A stretch of 64,000 nt of DNA from Lepidostoma basale. Lineage: Eukaryota > Arthropoda > Insecta > Trichoptera > Lepidostomatidae. The notes beneath the pieces are model-generated. The model was not told the DNA's origin. It made no database searches and was given only the letters and a program-made list of their open reading frames with translations. Location: contig JAHDVF020000001.1 of the NCBI GenBank assembly GCA_022606425.2, positions 372,001 through 436,000 on the forward strand. Reading direction: 5' to 3'. Positions 41,330-51,589 of the stretch are shown one piece after another (the stretch's first letter is position 1; each line of letters opens with the position of its first letter). Made by a program: the position numbers and the translations under genes.

Positions 41330-41800
41330 ATGTATGGAAGCGAAGCATGGAACTAGCAAAAGAAGGATGAAAGTAGAATAAATGCAGTAGAAATGAGATC
41401 TCTAAGACGAATGTGTGATACTATGTGTATAATAAAGTGTCGAATGAAAATATAAGAAATGAAATGCGATGCGAATGATGTTGTTATGAACAAAATAATG
41501 AAAGAATCATTAAGATGGTTTGAACATATGAAAATAATGAATAAAGAAAGAATGGTTAAAAAAATTATATGTTAACGATGTAAATGGAACCAGAAATAGA
41601 GGAAAACGTGGCACGATCAAATAAATCAAATATTGAATGTCGGCCATGTGAGGAGTCAGAGAAATAGACGCGCGTGCATGACACGATGTATGAATGTTGA
41701 GGAAGCAAGAGAAATATGTCAGGAAAGAAAAGTGTGGCAGTCCATTCTTTCTGCCTACCCCTTCGGGGAGACGGCGTGACGGTTAGTTTGTTAGTTTTTA
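41330..41800 (+). mobile_element. RTE (GTTA family) copy
   Basis: TATGTATGGAAGCGAAGCAT, AGTAGAATAAATGCAGTAGA, ACGTGGCACGATCAAATAAA, ending CTTCGGGGAGACGGCGTGAC and a mutated GTTA tail. Several frameshifts. Confidence 0.72.
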
Positions 41801-41934
41801 CTTAAAATCAGGAGAATTCAGTTAATTTGGATTTATAGCCTTAATTCCGCATCCTTTAGTATTTACAAATATCAACCCTTAGGTCGCATTTAAATAAATT
41901 ATAGTTAGATAAATACGATTTTACATCCAGAGTT

Positions 41935-42295
41935 TTCTTCTTCTTCTTCCTTATTGTAGACCTATGTGGTCTGTTCTCCAGAGTGTTGCTCCTCCTGTGA
42001 GGTAGATTCCCAGCTGTCTTTCCATCTTTTAGGAGGTCTTCCACGAGGACGAGTCCCATGAGACTGATTATGCAATGCAATATAGGGGAGTCTGGTGGTG
42101 TCCATTCTTTGGACATGACCGTACCATTCCTATTTTCGCTGTCTGCTCCATCTTATAATATCCTCAACCTCACATATCTCTCTTATTCTGGTGTTCCTGC
42201 CGCGATCTCTCAGTGTCTTCATTTCGGAAGTCCTCTAAATTTGTTTGGTCCTTACTGTGTCTGCCCTTGCTTCGACGCGATATGTTATTATTGAG
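41935..42295 (-). mobile_element. RTE-type LINE 3' end
   Basis: Reversed (GAA)n tail at 41937-41948, then the GTTGCTCCTCCTGTGAGGTA block. The far end encodes the TLRDRGRNTRIREICEVEDI-like segment in reverse. Confidence 0.68.
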
Positions 42296-44019
42296 TCCAG
42301 AGTTTTATTGGGTAATTAACATTCACGTGTTTTGAAAGCATAACATTCTGAGATTTCTTTTAATTATTTCATAATTTCTCCTCCACTACGGCAGTTGTTA
42401 AGAATGCACATCTTTATTGTTTCTCATCGACTTACGTCACGTTATTCATTTGTTTATCTACTGAGTCATCCACATTATTCGCTTTATCTAAAATTTAAGA
42501 ACTGATTGTTCTCTACAGAAATTAAAAGAATAAGTATCTTCTATCAACATGCATGTGAGCGGATATTTTGACATTTCAACGTTCTTTCTTGCTTATAGCA
42601 CACCGTAAACTCTTTCTTATCTGTGACAATTCAACATATTTTTGTTCTTTTAGCATTAAACTCTATAGAAGTAGAATCCACAGAAGTTTATCCTACTTAG
42701 TTTTCGAATTAGTTATCTGGAAAATTAACTAATTATTTATGACCAATATGATTTTCTGAAGGAATATCAAAATAATGTAGCAAAAGCTTCCAAAATTGTA
42801 TTTATTTTCTCTGGCGGTATTGTGAAATAGACTTGTTTTTTTATTTGCACAAAAATAGTCAAAATAACTCATTTTAATTTGTTACAATATTTAAAAAAAA
42901 TGACGAGCTCCAAAAGTTTGATTTATTTTCTTTAACAAAAATTTATATTAGTTTTATTCTGTCTCCATAGATTTAAATTTTTGTATTATCATTTTCTTAT
43001 TATATTATTATCATTATTTTATTGAAAAAACTTCTTACATCATTACAGCGCGAGCCTAATCGATGTAAAGGGTGAAAAAAAAGAATATCAAAGGAAATAT
43101 ACATAGAACCTTATGAATAGGAAAAGCCAGTTATTTGCTTGCTGCCTTTATCGTAAGGGTATTTACGAATTCGCCATAATTGCATCCAAAGAGGTCAATC
43201 TCTTTTGCATTTAAAAGACGAATCGCTTTCAATACAGGAGAACTTCGAAGGGCCTCTGTACGGTAATTTGGGGCATAAAATAATATATTACCCCTTGCTC
43301 TATGGGGAACGTATAGATTTAGCTCTCTCAGTATTCATGGATTGTAAATACCTCCGGATAATAGTTTTAAAAAAATGCTTTCTTAGAAAGATCATTCGAC
43401 GAGTTTCAAGAGTGTCGGAATCCAACATTCCCGAGAGAAATAGTGTTAAACGTAATATTAAAACACATTTTTAGTACCTATCCAACTAGAGACAATATCA
43501 GTGTCACCATGAGAAAAAAATCTCTCATTATCGCCTCACCACATTCTAAATTCAAAGTCAAATATTTATTCTATGACTAAACAACATTCATACCTTAACA
43601 AAATTTTATATTACGCAACATTTAAAACATTCGTGTTTCGTACAAATGAATTACCATTATGATTTCTTTAATATATATTTTTGGTATAAAAATGAAGAAT
43701 TACACTGCTGAAAACGTTTTTTAAATATTTCCAAAGTAACACATTATCGTCTATTACTCTTATTAATCCATAATTTAACCTTGATTACTTAATTTATACT
43801 TTTACTTCAGAATTTATAACAAAATAAAAACAAAACAATTGTATGAAATAATAGAATTGATAATTAATATTTTATAAATAATTTACTTATTTGAATATGA
43901 AACAGTTGACATAAAACTAACAATAGTATATCGTATAATAATGCAAAGTGTCTAGTGAACATACATTCACCTTAATATTTAATTAGATTTTAAACCTACA
44001 TTAAAGTTTCAATGATCAA
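42296..44019. other. AT-rich intron DNA with one mixed island
   Basis: 43020-43075 resembles the 3' end of the SINE copy at 51368 (ATTACAGCGCGAGCCTAATC, GATGTAAAGGGT). 43120-43480 has balanced composition (GCCTCTGTACGGTAATTTGG, TACCTCCGGATAATAG) and an 89-codon frame of unknown nature. The rest shows nothing. Confidence 0.4.
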
Positions 44020-44400
44020 TTTTTCTTTTCTCTGGTCATCTCTCCACTGCTGGATGTAGGCCTCTTCAAATAATCTCAAATATTTTTCTTTCTTACCCGA
44101 CTCTTACCTCTTTTCCTTTCCTATGGTCTCCACATCAAGATTCTGGGTGCCAATATATCCATTCCTTATCCGGCGACATGCTCTGCCCATTTCCACTTTA
44201 GTTTAGCACTGTTCATCACATCGACAACATTTGTCCGGCGTCTGATTTCAGTATTGGGTATTTATCCCCTCAGACTTACGCCAACCATTTGTCTCTCCAT
44301 AGCCCGTTTGGCACATTTCAGCTTATGTGGTGGCTGTGAATACGACAGTTTCCAGTCCCCACGTAATCACCGGGGACTGTTCTTTTGAGGTTCAACGGAA
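44020..44400 (-). mobile_element. RTE-type LINE 3' end, decayed
   Basis: TCTCCACTGCTGGATGTAGG, CTGCCCATTTCCACTTTAG and ATAGCCCGTTTGGCACATTT correspond on the minus strand to the usual ...KCAKRAMERQMVGV... order. Frames broken. Confidence 0.58.
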
Positions 44401-46599
44401 TGTCTTTGGCCTTAGTATATGATACAATTTATGATCAATTAGTTAATTGTAAATGATAAACCAACAATCTACCGAAATATTATACAATTCCAGTGTTTCC
44501 TTCAGATGTAAGAGAAATATACCGGAAGATTCGAGTCTAAGCAAATATTTTCGTCAATGTACAGACAACATTCAGTATGAGTAGGTATGTTGATAAATAT
44601 TTAAATTACCATACAGTTAATAAAATTAAAATATTGTGGAATATATCGACTCAATAATTCGCATTGAGTCGTGAGCTTACTAACGTAATAGGTATATGAA
44701 AAACTAAAGATATTTATTTAATGTTACATTACTGTTAAAGTTACTTACTGTAAAAAGTCAACATTCTCATGCGAGTTGCCTAACCGTGGCAATAGAAATA
44801 CTTAAGATTCTTTGCGTAATTTCCTTCCATTTCCTCCCCCACCTGTAGTAGATGTGTCGTAGAGCGTAGAATTGTATAATTCCTTCTAAACAGCACTTCC
44901 CTTTCTTTGTTCTAGTATCTGCATTAACATCCTCCCCGTCTCTCCTAGACTTTACACAACTGGACCCGAGTGGTATGGACCAAGAGATAATTCAATATAC
45001 CTTAGCTAATTGTTGTGCAAGAGTCTGTAGAATTCACGCCATATTCAAATTGTTTTATTTCATAATTCCATTATACTCGTAGTTTTCAATTTTTTTTTAT
45101 ATATTTACAAAAATGATACCACAAAACGTTTTTATCATTTGTCATACGATTTTTTTAAGTAAATTATACTCTATATTTTTTTTAAATATATTTGATTAAC
45201 TTGTTTATCTCGACGTTTTTCGAATCTAGTAATCCTTCCACACCAGAAAAATACGATATGAACTTTTATTTAAATCGTTATTCCATTGAATAAAAGCCAC
45301 TTTTAATACATATAGAATTGAATAAACAATGAAAATAGGGAGAAGAACCTTTTATTTAGAATACAATAATTGGATTAGGATTTTTACAATGCTGTCTGCA
45401 TGTATAGTTTTTCATAACTCAAAACATGTTTTCATGGATATTTTTAATGTGACATATAAAAACATTCAATGTGACATATAAAGTTATTATTATGTATAGT
45501 ATAAATTCAGATTGTGATTGTACCTACTCGAACAAACAACACAACGTGATCTAAACATCGAATTTAATTTAATATTTCAAATATTCTTTGTCTTTCAATT
45601 TCAATTTCAGTTGTGATAAGCCTAATAAATTTATTCGCTTACGTTGTGTGTTAAGTACACTATTCAAACAATGACTTTCTTGCAGATGAATTTTTCATTG
45701 TCGAATCAATTTCTTCTGAAATGAGTTTTGGAAGTTCTACCCATTACAATGTTATTGCCGTCTTGAGGTTTTGATGTTCTCATAAAGAAATGTCGATAAT
45801 TTGCGGTTGGTTATTTCGTTTCTCTTTATTCGAGTTAATAAAAAAACATTTTGAATATGGTGAGGAATATTGTTACAGTAATATCAGCGATTGATGTTAG
45901 TTTGAACAACTTTTTTTTACTGTCTAATTTTCTTCTCAATAACAAAAACATTGTGTTTATAGTTCGTATCCAATTATTGGTGAGATGAGTTTTACTTGTA
46001 AATTTGATTAAATATGATACTGCAAGAATTAGAGCTTGTCTGTATATCAATGTGGAATTACAGACTTTAATTTTTCGCTATGATTATCTTGTGTATGTGT
46101 GTATATTAATTAATCGTTAGAGTATTGTATGACGTTGTATTTGCCTATGCATGTATGCGTGTAGAAATAGTTTTCTTTTTAAATAATATTTGTAGGTACC
46201 TACTTGTAGGATTGAATGTGTATTTTTTTAGGTTAAATAAAAACAGATAAATCAGATTTCTCGGCGTATTCTGATGACTGTAAATTTGGAGAAAATCTCA
46301 GATTTGGGAAATAATTCTATCACATTTCTCACGCTGTTTTTTTCTGCGATGTTTTTAGAAATTTGCCATAATGACTCTTGATCTTCTATCTATAGTAATC
46401 CAAAAAATCAGCATGAGGTCAGTTCTTCTCCTTATATGCAGTAAAATCTGAATTTTAAGCATTTCATAACCTGTCTACTGTGGATACTTCTAAGAATACT
46501 TCGAATACCTTGGTTAGCATGTTTATCTTACACACATATGCAAAGAATGCATAAATAATAAGAAGACCAATTTTTTTTAGATAAACAATAATAATAATA
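44401..46599. other. AT-rich intron DNA with a small mixed island
   Basis: 44760-45030 (CCATTTCCTCCCCCACC, CATCCTCCCCGTCTCTCC, CAACTGGACCCGAGTGG) is repeat-free and less AT-rich. Elsewhere nothing is recognised. The 45835-46050 frame is not credible. Confidence 0.4.
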
Positions 46600-46740
46600 A
46601 TATGCTAATTTTTAAAGCGCCGTTTTTGTGATGTAATCACCTCAAGGGCGCATTAAAAGTGTTTTAAATCTAAAAATCTAAATATGAACGCTGCATACTC
46701 GTGATCGGTTAGAAAACAAAAAATGCGAATTGGGTTTTAA
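46600..46740 (-). mobile_element. CR1/L2-like LINE 3' UTR
   Basis: Reversed (ATT)n at 46590-46602, then AAAGCGCCGTTTTTGTGATG and CACCTCAAGGGCGCATTAAA. It abuts the next LINE directly. Confidence 0.65.
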
Positions 46741-47400
46741 TCTAACTAACTAACTAACCATCACGCCGTCTCCCCGAAGGGGTAGGCAGAAAGATTGGAC
46801 TGCCACACTTTTCTTTCCTGACATATTTCTCTCGATTCCTCAATATTCATATATCGTGTCATTCACGCGCGTCGATTTCTCTGACTCCGCACGTGGCCGA
46901 CATTCAATAATTGATTTATTTGATTGTGCCACGTTTTCCTCGGTCTTCCTCTATTTCTAGTTCCATTTACATTGTTAGCAAAAAAAAATTTACCATTATT
47001 TCTTTATTCATTATTTCCATGTGTCCAAACCATCTTAATTATCCTTTCATTATTTTGTTCATAATACCATCATTCGCACCGCATTCACTTCTTATATTTT
47101 CATTCGACACTCTCATACACAGAGTATTCAAACATTCGTCTAAGAGATATGACTGTATTTATTTTACTTTCGTCCTTCTTTTGCCAGATCCATACTTCGC
47201 TTCCATACATAAGAGTCAGTACAAGAACGCCATTGTGCACTGCCATTTTAGCTTTTTTGAATAGGTTTTTGTTTGGGATGACAACTTTAAGTGCACCATT
47301 CACTTTGTTGCCTGCCCCAATTCCTTTCTTTCAATTCCCTCTCCACTCGCCCATCTTTTGTAAACATACTACCCAAATACACGAACCTACTACTTTAATT
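46741..47400 (-). mobile_element. RTE (GTTA family) copy
   Basis: Starts with reversed (GTTA)3 and CCGTCTCCCCGAAGGGG. Coding traces KMAVHNGVLVLTLMYGSEVW and QKKDESKIN. Includes, further 5', the GALKVVIPNKN segment. Confidence 0.75.
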
Positions 47401-47692
47401 TGGATATGAAATATGAAAAAATCGACTTAAATTTAACCAACCCGACGATCGATTGTAATTTCAATAAAGTCATTAAATATAACAGTGAATTTATTTTATT
47501 TTGGATATACCTCTTTCATTTATTAATTATTAAGTGCTATAAACACTAATTATTGTAAACACTAAATAAATGTTAAGTGGATCTAGTGAATCTATACAAG
47601 AATATAGATAATAGGATAAGAATATCTATTACAAGAATATCGTCGCTTTATATTCGTTTTGACTAATTGAATGATTGAAGAAAAATAGGCAC

Positions 47693-47765
47693 TTCTTCTT
47701 TCTGTGTCTTGGTCAGGTCTCCCTAACGTTGACTATCACCCTTGAGTAGGCCTCATGGTGATGAC
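47693..47765 (-). mobile_element. RTE-type LINE 3' tip
   Basis: CTTCTTCTTTCTGTGTCTTG, GTCAGGTCTCCCTAACGTTG, same 3' end as 56474-56650. Confidence 0.58.
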
Positions 47766-48102
47766 CTAGGGAAAAATATCCAGAGTGGTATCCCCTTGCC
47801 TTCTCTGGAGGATTTTCTGTCGGGGTTACCTTCCCTTAGCTGGGTGTATCCAGTTTTATGGCGCTGGAAGCTCGCCATTCGTCCTCTCTCTATCTGCTAT
47901 GGCACTAAGTAATATGTGCCACATTGCCCGGGGTTCTTTAAAGAGACCTCTCGTGGATGCTAGAGAGCTGAACTTGATAGTAGTGTTGCTGTTGTAAATG
48001 CAACATGGCGCCTTACGACATTTTGTAGAGGCATATTTTCCAGCAAAATATACCCCATCGTAGCCCTACTACCCTTTTGAACCCCTAGGTTACCTACTAT
48101 AG
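47766..48102. other. Unassigned mixed-composition DNA
   Basis: Balanced composition (GGTATCCCCTTGCCTTCTCT, GTAAATGCAACATGGCGCC). Could be unrecognised LINE 3' sequence. No second copy is seen here. Confidence 0.35.
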
Positions 48103-48202
48103 GCACTAAGTACAAAAAAAGTATGCAGTTTTGTTATATATGACGTATAGAACGAAACTGCATACTTAGTTTTTTCGTATATATTTTTTTGGTACTTAGT
48201 GC
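48103..48202. repeat. 100-bp hairpin element (MITE-like)
   Basis: GCACTAAGTACAAAAAAAGT at 48103 and its inverse ending GTACTTAGTGC at 48202, with inner arms AGTATGCAGTTTTGTT and CGAAACTGCATACT. No clear target duplication. Confidence 0.65.
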
Positions 48203-48229
48203 TTATTTTACCGCAACCATTCAATTGTC

Positions 48230-48960
48230 ACACCAAAAACGGTTTTCCGAAAAATTCCTACGGTTCGATATGCCTGAATTATTTATGAGACCTCCCATCA
48301 AGAGATATTCAAGACAATTGCATAACTGAATCTATAATTTAATAACGGTTTTCAGCATGTTGCCTCTGCCGTTATTCTCGGTTAAGCCGTTTTCAAAATG
48401 GCATCGCCGTCAAGTGCTCTGGCGAAATGGCGCTAATTAAAGCGTAAGTTGTTTAATTACGACCTGCACTGCATCCCATGCGCCATGATGATTGCACCGA
48501 GCCCTTCCTCATTGCTCGCTGCGGGTCGCTTCCACTCCGCCCGGCTGTATAGGTGTTATTATAGACAATAAAATAATGCATACCATCGGCCTCCGCCATA
48601 AACCCGCCGGTCACGCAACCGTCATTAAGGCCGCCATTTTTAATTTAATTCCCTCGTTTTCTTCCAGCGTCCAATCAAAAGCGGGCCGCGGTCGGAGCGT
48701 TTTTGTTTTCTGCTTTTTATGTTATTTTTGTTGGGCGCGGGTATATTTTGCCCCTCTATTCAAAGATCTCTGATGTTTGATAGGTGCATTTGAATACAGG
48801 CTTCGTTCGCCTGATCTTGATAGGATCAAAGATCTTTTAGTGCCCGCTCTTTTAATAGCTGCGCTGTGCTTTTAACATTTAATTCCATTCTGGCGTGCGG
48901 GTTACAACAAAATGGCGCCTGCATACCACCTGATACAGCTATAACGCTATAGCTAAGCAT
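48230..48960. other. Largest repeat-free island, candidate caudal enhancer
   Basis: Over 700 bp of balanced composition with no repeat copies. ATCAAAG at 48825-48831 (in GGATCAAAGATC) and TTCAAAGATC near 48759 are TCF/LEF-like. TAATTA-type homeodomain cores and GCCATAAACC (about 48595), Hox/Caudal-like, are present. The 93-codon frame at 48492-48773 shows no signature. Confidence 0.4.
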
Positions 48961-49139
48961 GTATTTACAACATACGCATATTATTGACTGCCTACTAGTC
49001 CATGTTATACTTATTTAAAAATAGTAAAATCAAAAACACGTGCTGATAGATAAAAAAGTGAATAAATATGGCAGTGCATAGATTTCGTTAATTACTTCAG
49101 GAAAACGGCGTTATGGTTTGATAGTTTATTAGATCGTGG

Positions 49140-49795
49140 TGGAAAGTGAAGAAACTCAATTCACACCTTTTCAAATTATCCTACCCTGATGTATGATCTC
49201 TCTCTCTCTCTGGTTTCAATCCTGGGATTGGTTTGCAGCAATTTCCTCTATTCTTCTCTTCCATTCTTCCCTGTCTTGTGCGGCTCTTTTGAAATCTGCA
49301 TATGATGAGCAGCGCACGTCCACCAACAGGTCCTCCAGGTACTCTCGGCGTGGGCGTCCCCTCGGTTATACCCTCCATTATGGCATGCAAGAGGCCTTCT
49401 TGTCGTATTACATGGCCGATCCGTTTTGCACGCCTTTCGGACAAGGTCCTGAGCAGGTGCCTTCCTCCTTCGATTCTTTGCAGAACCTTCTCATTTGTAA
49501 TGTGGTCTCTCCAGGAAATTCCTAATAGTATTCTATAGGACCACATCTCAAAAGCCTCTAGTCTCCGTTTATCTCTATCGGATAGGCACCATGTCTCGCA
49601 GCCGTACATCAAGATACTCCATACATAGGTCTTGATGAGGAGTATTCTCTAGATATGATGATCGATATCGCCAGTTGCAGTTCTCATACTAAATGTGCAT
49701 ATTTTATAACTAATTTGGAACATGAAGGATTTTCTACAGAGCCATTGAGATGATTAATTCATGAAAACGACTCTTTATACCATAAATCATCCTTC
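49140..49795 (+). mobile_element. CR1/L2-like LINE 3' end split by an RTE copy
   Basis: 49140-49190 (CTCAATTCACACCTTTTCAA) and 49670-49795 (CAGTTCTCATACTAAATGTG, GATTAATTCATGAAAACG) align with consecutive parts of 14530-14700. Confidence 0.62.
49192..49660 (-). mobile_element. RTE-type LINE 3' end, (GA)n tail
   Basis: MMYGCETWCLSDRDKRRLEA, FEMWSYRILLGISWRDHITN, SERRAKRIGHVIRQEGLLHA and KPIPGLKPERERDHTS. Open for 143 codons, the longest LINE frame here. The tail is GAGAGAGAGA. Inserted within the 49140-49795 copy. Confidence 0.8.
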
Positions 49796-49934
49796 TTCGT
49801 CGATAGCGCTATAGCCGAAATGGAACCTTGGCCTCTTTCAACTTTTACCTCCAACTCTTTCTGTTCTCAGCCACTTTCTTACAATTTGTGATTTGTAAAA
49901 TCTGTGCTGCGTCTTTCTCTATCGTCTTCCCTAC

Positions 49935-50110
49935 TCTCTCTTTTGCAACGATAATCTTAACGTCGGGGAATCGGTAGAAGGCAGTTGTCCTGTTTACGGA
50001 ACATAGAGGGAGTGGACATGATTGAGCAGAGTTGATTGTTGTTGAGGGGCTTTAGCTGCAGTCATTGTCAACGTTGAAGGGACCTGACACGGCACCAGAA
50101 GAAGAAGTAC
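49935..50110 (+). mobile_element. RTE-type LINE, internally deleted copy
   Basis: GCAACGATAATCTTAACGTC jumps directly to GGTAGAAGGCAGTTGTCCTG, then GGGACCTGACACGGCACCAG and (GAA)n. The next copy at 50145 keeps the middle. Upstream 49800-49935 includes an inverted match to 56945-56990 (AATCTGTGCTGCGTCTTTC). Confidence 0.6.
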
Positions 50111-50144
50111 GGTACTGAAAACCTTATTTTGATAGGAAGTATTT

Positions 50145-50590
50145 TGCAACGATAATCTAAACCTGAAACTTCAACAAAAATGATAAAATGTTATATTTGG
50201 TCTGTTCTACTATATGGCTGCGAATCCTGGACTCTAAAAGTGAATGTAATGAACCGGTTGGAAGCGTTCGAGATGTGGATATACCGCAGAATGCTCCATA
50301 TACCGTGGACCGATAGAGCCAGTAATGCAGACGTACTACAGAGAGCCAGAGCCAATAGAGAGCTGTTGTCGAGTGTGAAAATTAGAAAGGTCTCATATTT
50401 GGGTCATGTGCTAAGGGGAGAAAAATACGACCTCCTTCAACTAATATTAATGGGTAAAGTGGAGGGACGTAGGGGAATTGGTAGGAGGCAGCTGTCCTGG
50501 CTGCGGAACAATAAATAGTGGACAGGAATTACAAGAGTTCCGAACCTGTTCCAAGTGGCGCAGGACAGAGACCTGACACGGCACCGAAAA
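50145..50590 (+). mobile_element. RTE-type LINE 3' end
   Basis: YIWSVLLYGCESWTLKVNVM, NRLEAFEMWIYRRMLHIPWT, RANRELLSSVKIRKVSYLGH and GRRGIGRRQLSWLRN, then a stop. The 3' end is GACACGGCACCG. Confidence 0.78.
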
Positions 50591-50599
50591 AATAACTTA

Positions 50600-50705
50600 A
50601 AATAATCTAGCGACCGCGAATATCAGATGCAGCGTCCAAATTTAGATTTTTAGATTTAAAACACGGCGCTTTAAAAGTTAGCATATTATTATTATTATTA
50701 TTAAT
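50600..50705 (+). mobile_element. CR1/L2-like LINE 3' UTR
   Basis: AATATCAGATGCAGCGT, TTAGATTTAAAACACGGCGC and (ATT)n at 50685-50702. Confidence 0.6.
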
Positions 50706-50727
50706 TCATTAAATACCGTTGGTTGGG

Positions 50728-50965
50728 ACATGGATGGAGAAAGAATGGTTAAGACAGTAACACCGAGGAAAACAAATGGCATGACCGAATTAATCAAATG
50801 TTTGCTCATGTTAGAAGTTGGAAGAATCAACGTGCGTGTATGACTCGCTGTATAAAAGTGGAGGAATCTAGAGAGGTGTACCAGGATAGAGTAGTGTGGC
50901 GGTCCAGTCGCTCTGCCTACCCCTACGGGGAAACGGCGTGATGGTTTGTTGTTGTTGTTATTAAT
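50728..50965 (+). mobile_element. RTE (GTTA family) 3' end, decayed
   Basis: GGACATGGATGGAGAAAGAA, CATGACCGAATTAATCAAAT and ACGGGGAAACGGCGTGATGG, tail GTTTGTTGTTGTTG. Confidence 0.65.
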
Positions 50966-51330
50966 TAAAAATGTATTGTCGGAATTTAAAGATGTGTTTA
51001 AACTGTTTTCCAGTGAGTGACGATTCTTTGTTAGCAATTGGTGATCATTCGGTCAATTTGTGTGTTTGGTTTGCAGGAATTATAAGCGGTCAAAACAAAT
51101 TCGGGCATTGTTTGGTTAGGCGGGCTTTGTGCCTTCTTTCCGTATCGGTTTGGATGTCTGGAAATATTTTGCAGTAATTGCCCCTCCAATAAACGCCGCG
51201 CCGAATGTTTACGACTCCCCGCAAGCCCTTGGTTCTTGCATTGAAATAATCAGACGGAGTTTGGCTTAGCCTTCCACGCACAAACTTCTTTTTACTATGC
51301 CCAAAATTATTGAAATTTTTTATTTTTATT
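50966..51330. other. Repeat-free island
   Basis: Balanced composition (GGGCATTGTTTGGTTAGGCG, CAATAAACGCCGCGCCGAAT). Frames of 60-70 codons on both strands have no signature. Candidate regulatory DNA. Confidence 0.35.
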
Positions 51331-51367
51331 TTCCTTTGTTATTTTACATTTAAAAAAAACGTTATTA

Positions 51368-51587
51368 TTTTTGTTGAATCGCTCTTTACACCACTACAGC
51401 GCTAGCCAAATCGATGTAAAGGGTATATCTATCATGTTGATTCTCGTGACAAGTGATAGGTAGCTAATCTATCGCCATTTTATTGTCATGTGAATTCTAC
51501 ATCAGACCAAAGACAATGTGACTGCCATCGCCGGGAATCGAACCCGGGACCTGACCACTTACCACTCGGCCACGAAGGTCGTCAATG
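51368..51587 (-). mobile_element. SINE S2 with an alternative 3' end
   Basis: The 5' half matches 22290-22535 (GGAATCGAACCCGGGACC, GCTAATCTATCGCCATTTTA). The 3' end (ACACCACTACAGCGCTAGCC, CGATGTAAAGGGT) differs from that of 15714 and 22290 but resembles 43020-43075. The 5' end of the SINE abuts the pogo element. Confidence 0.68.
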
Positions 51588-51589
51588 TA

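Noticed and set aside
48492..48773. 93-codon ORF in the main intronic island
   Set aside because: No family signature or splice context. Mixed composition is enough to explain the open frame.
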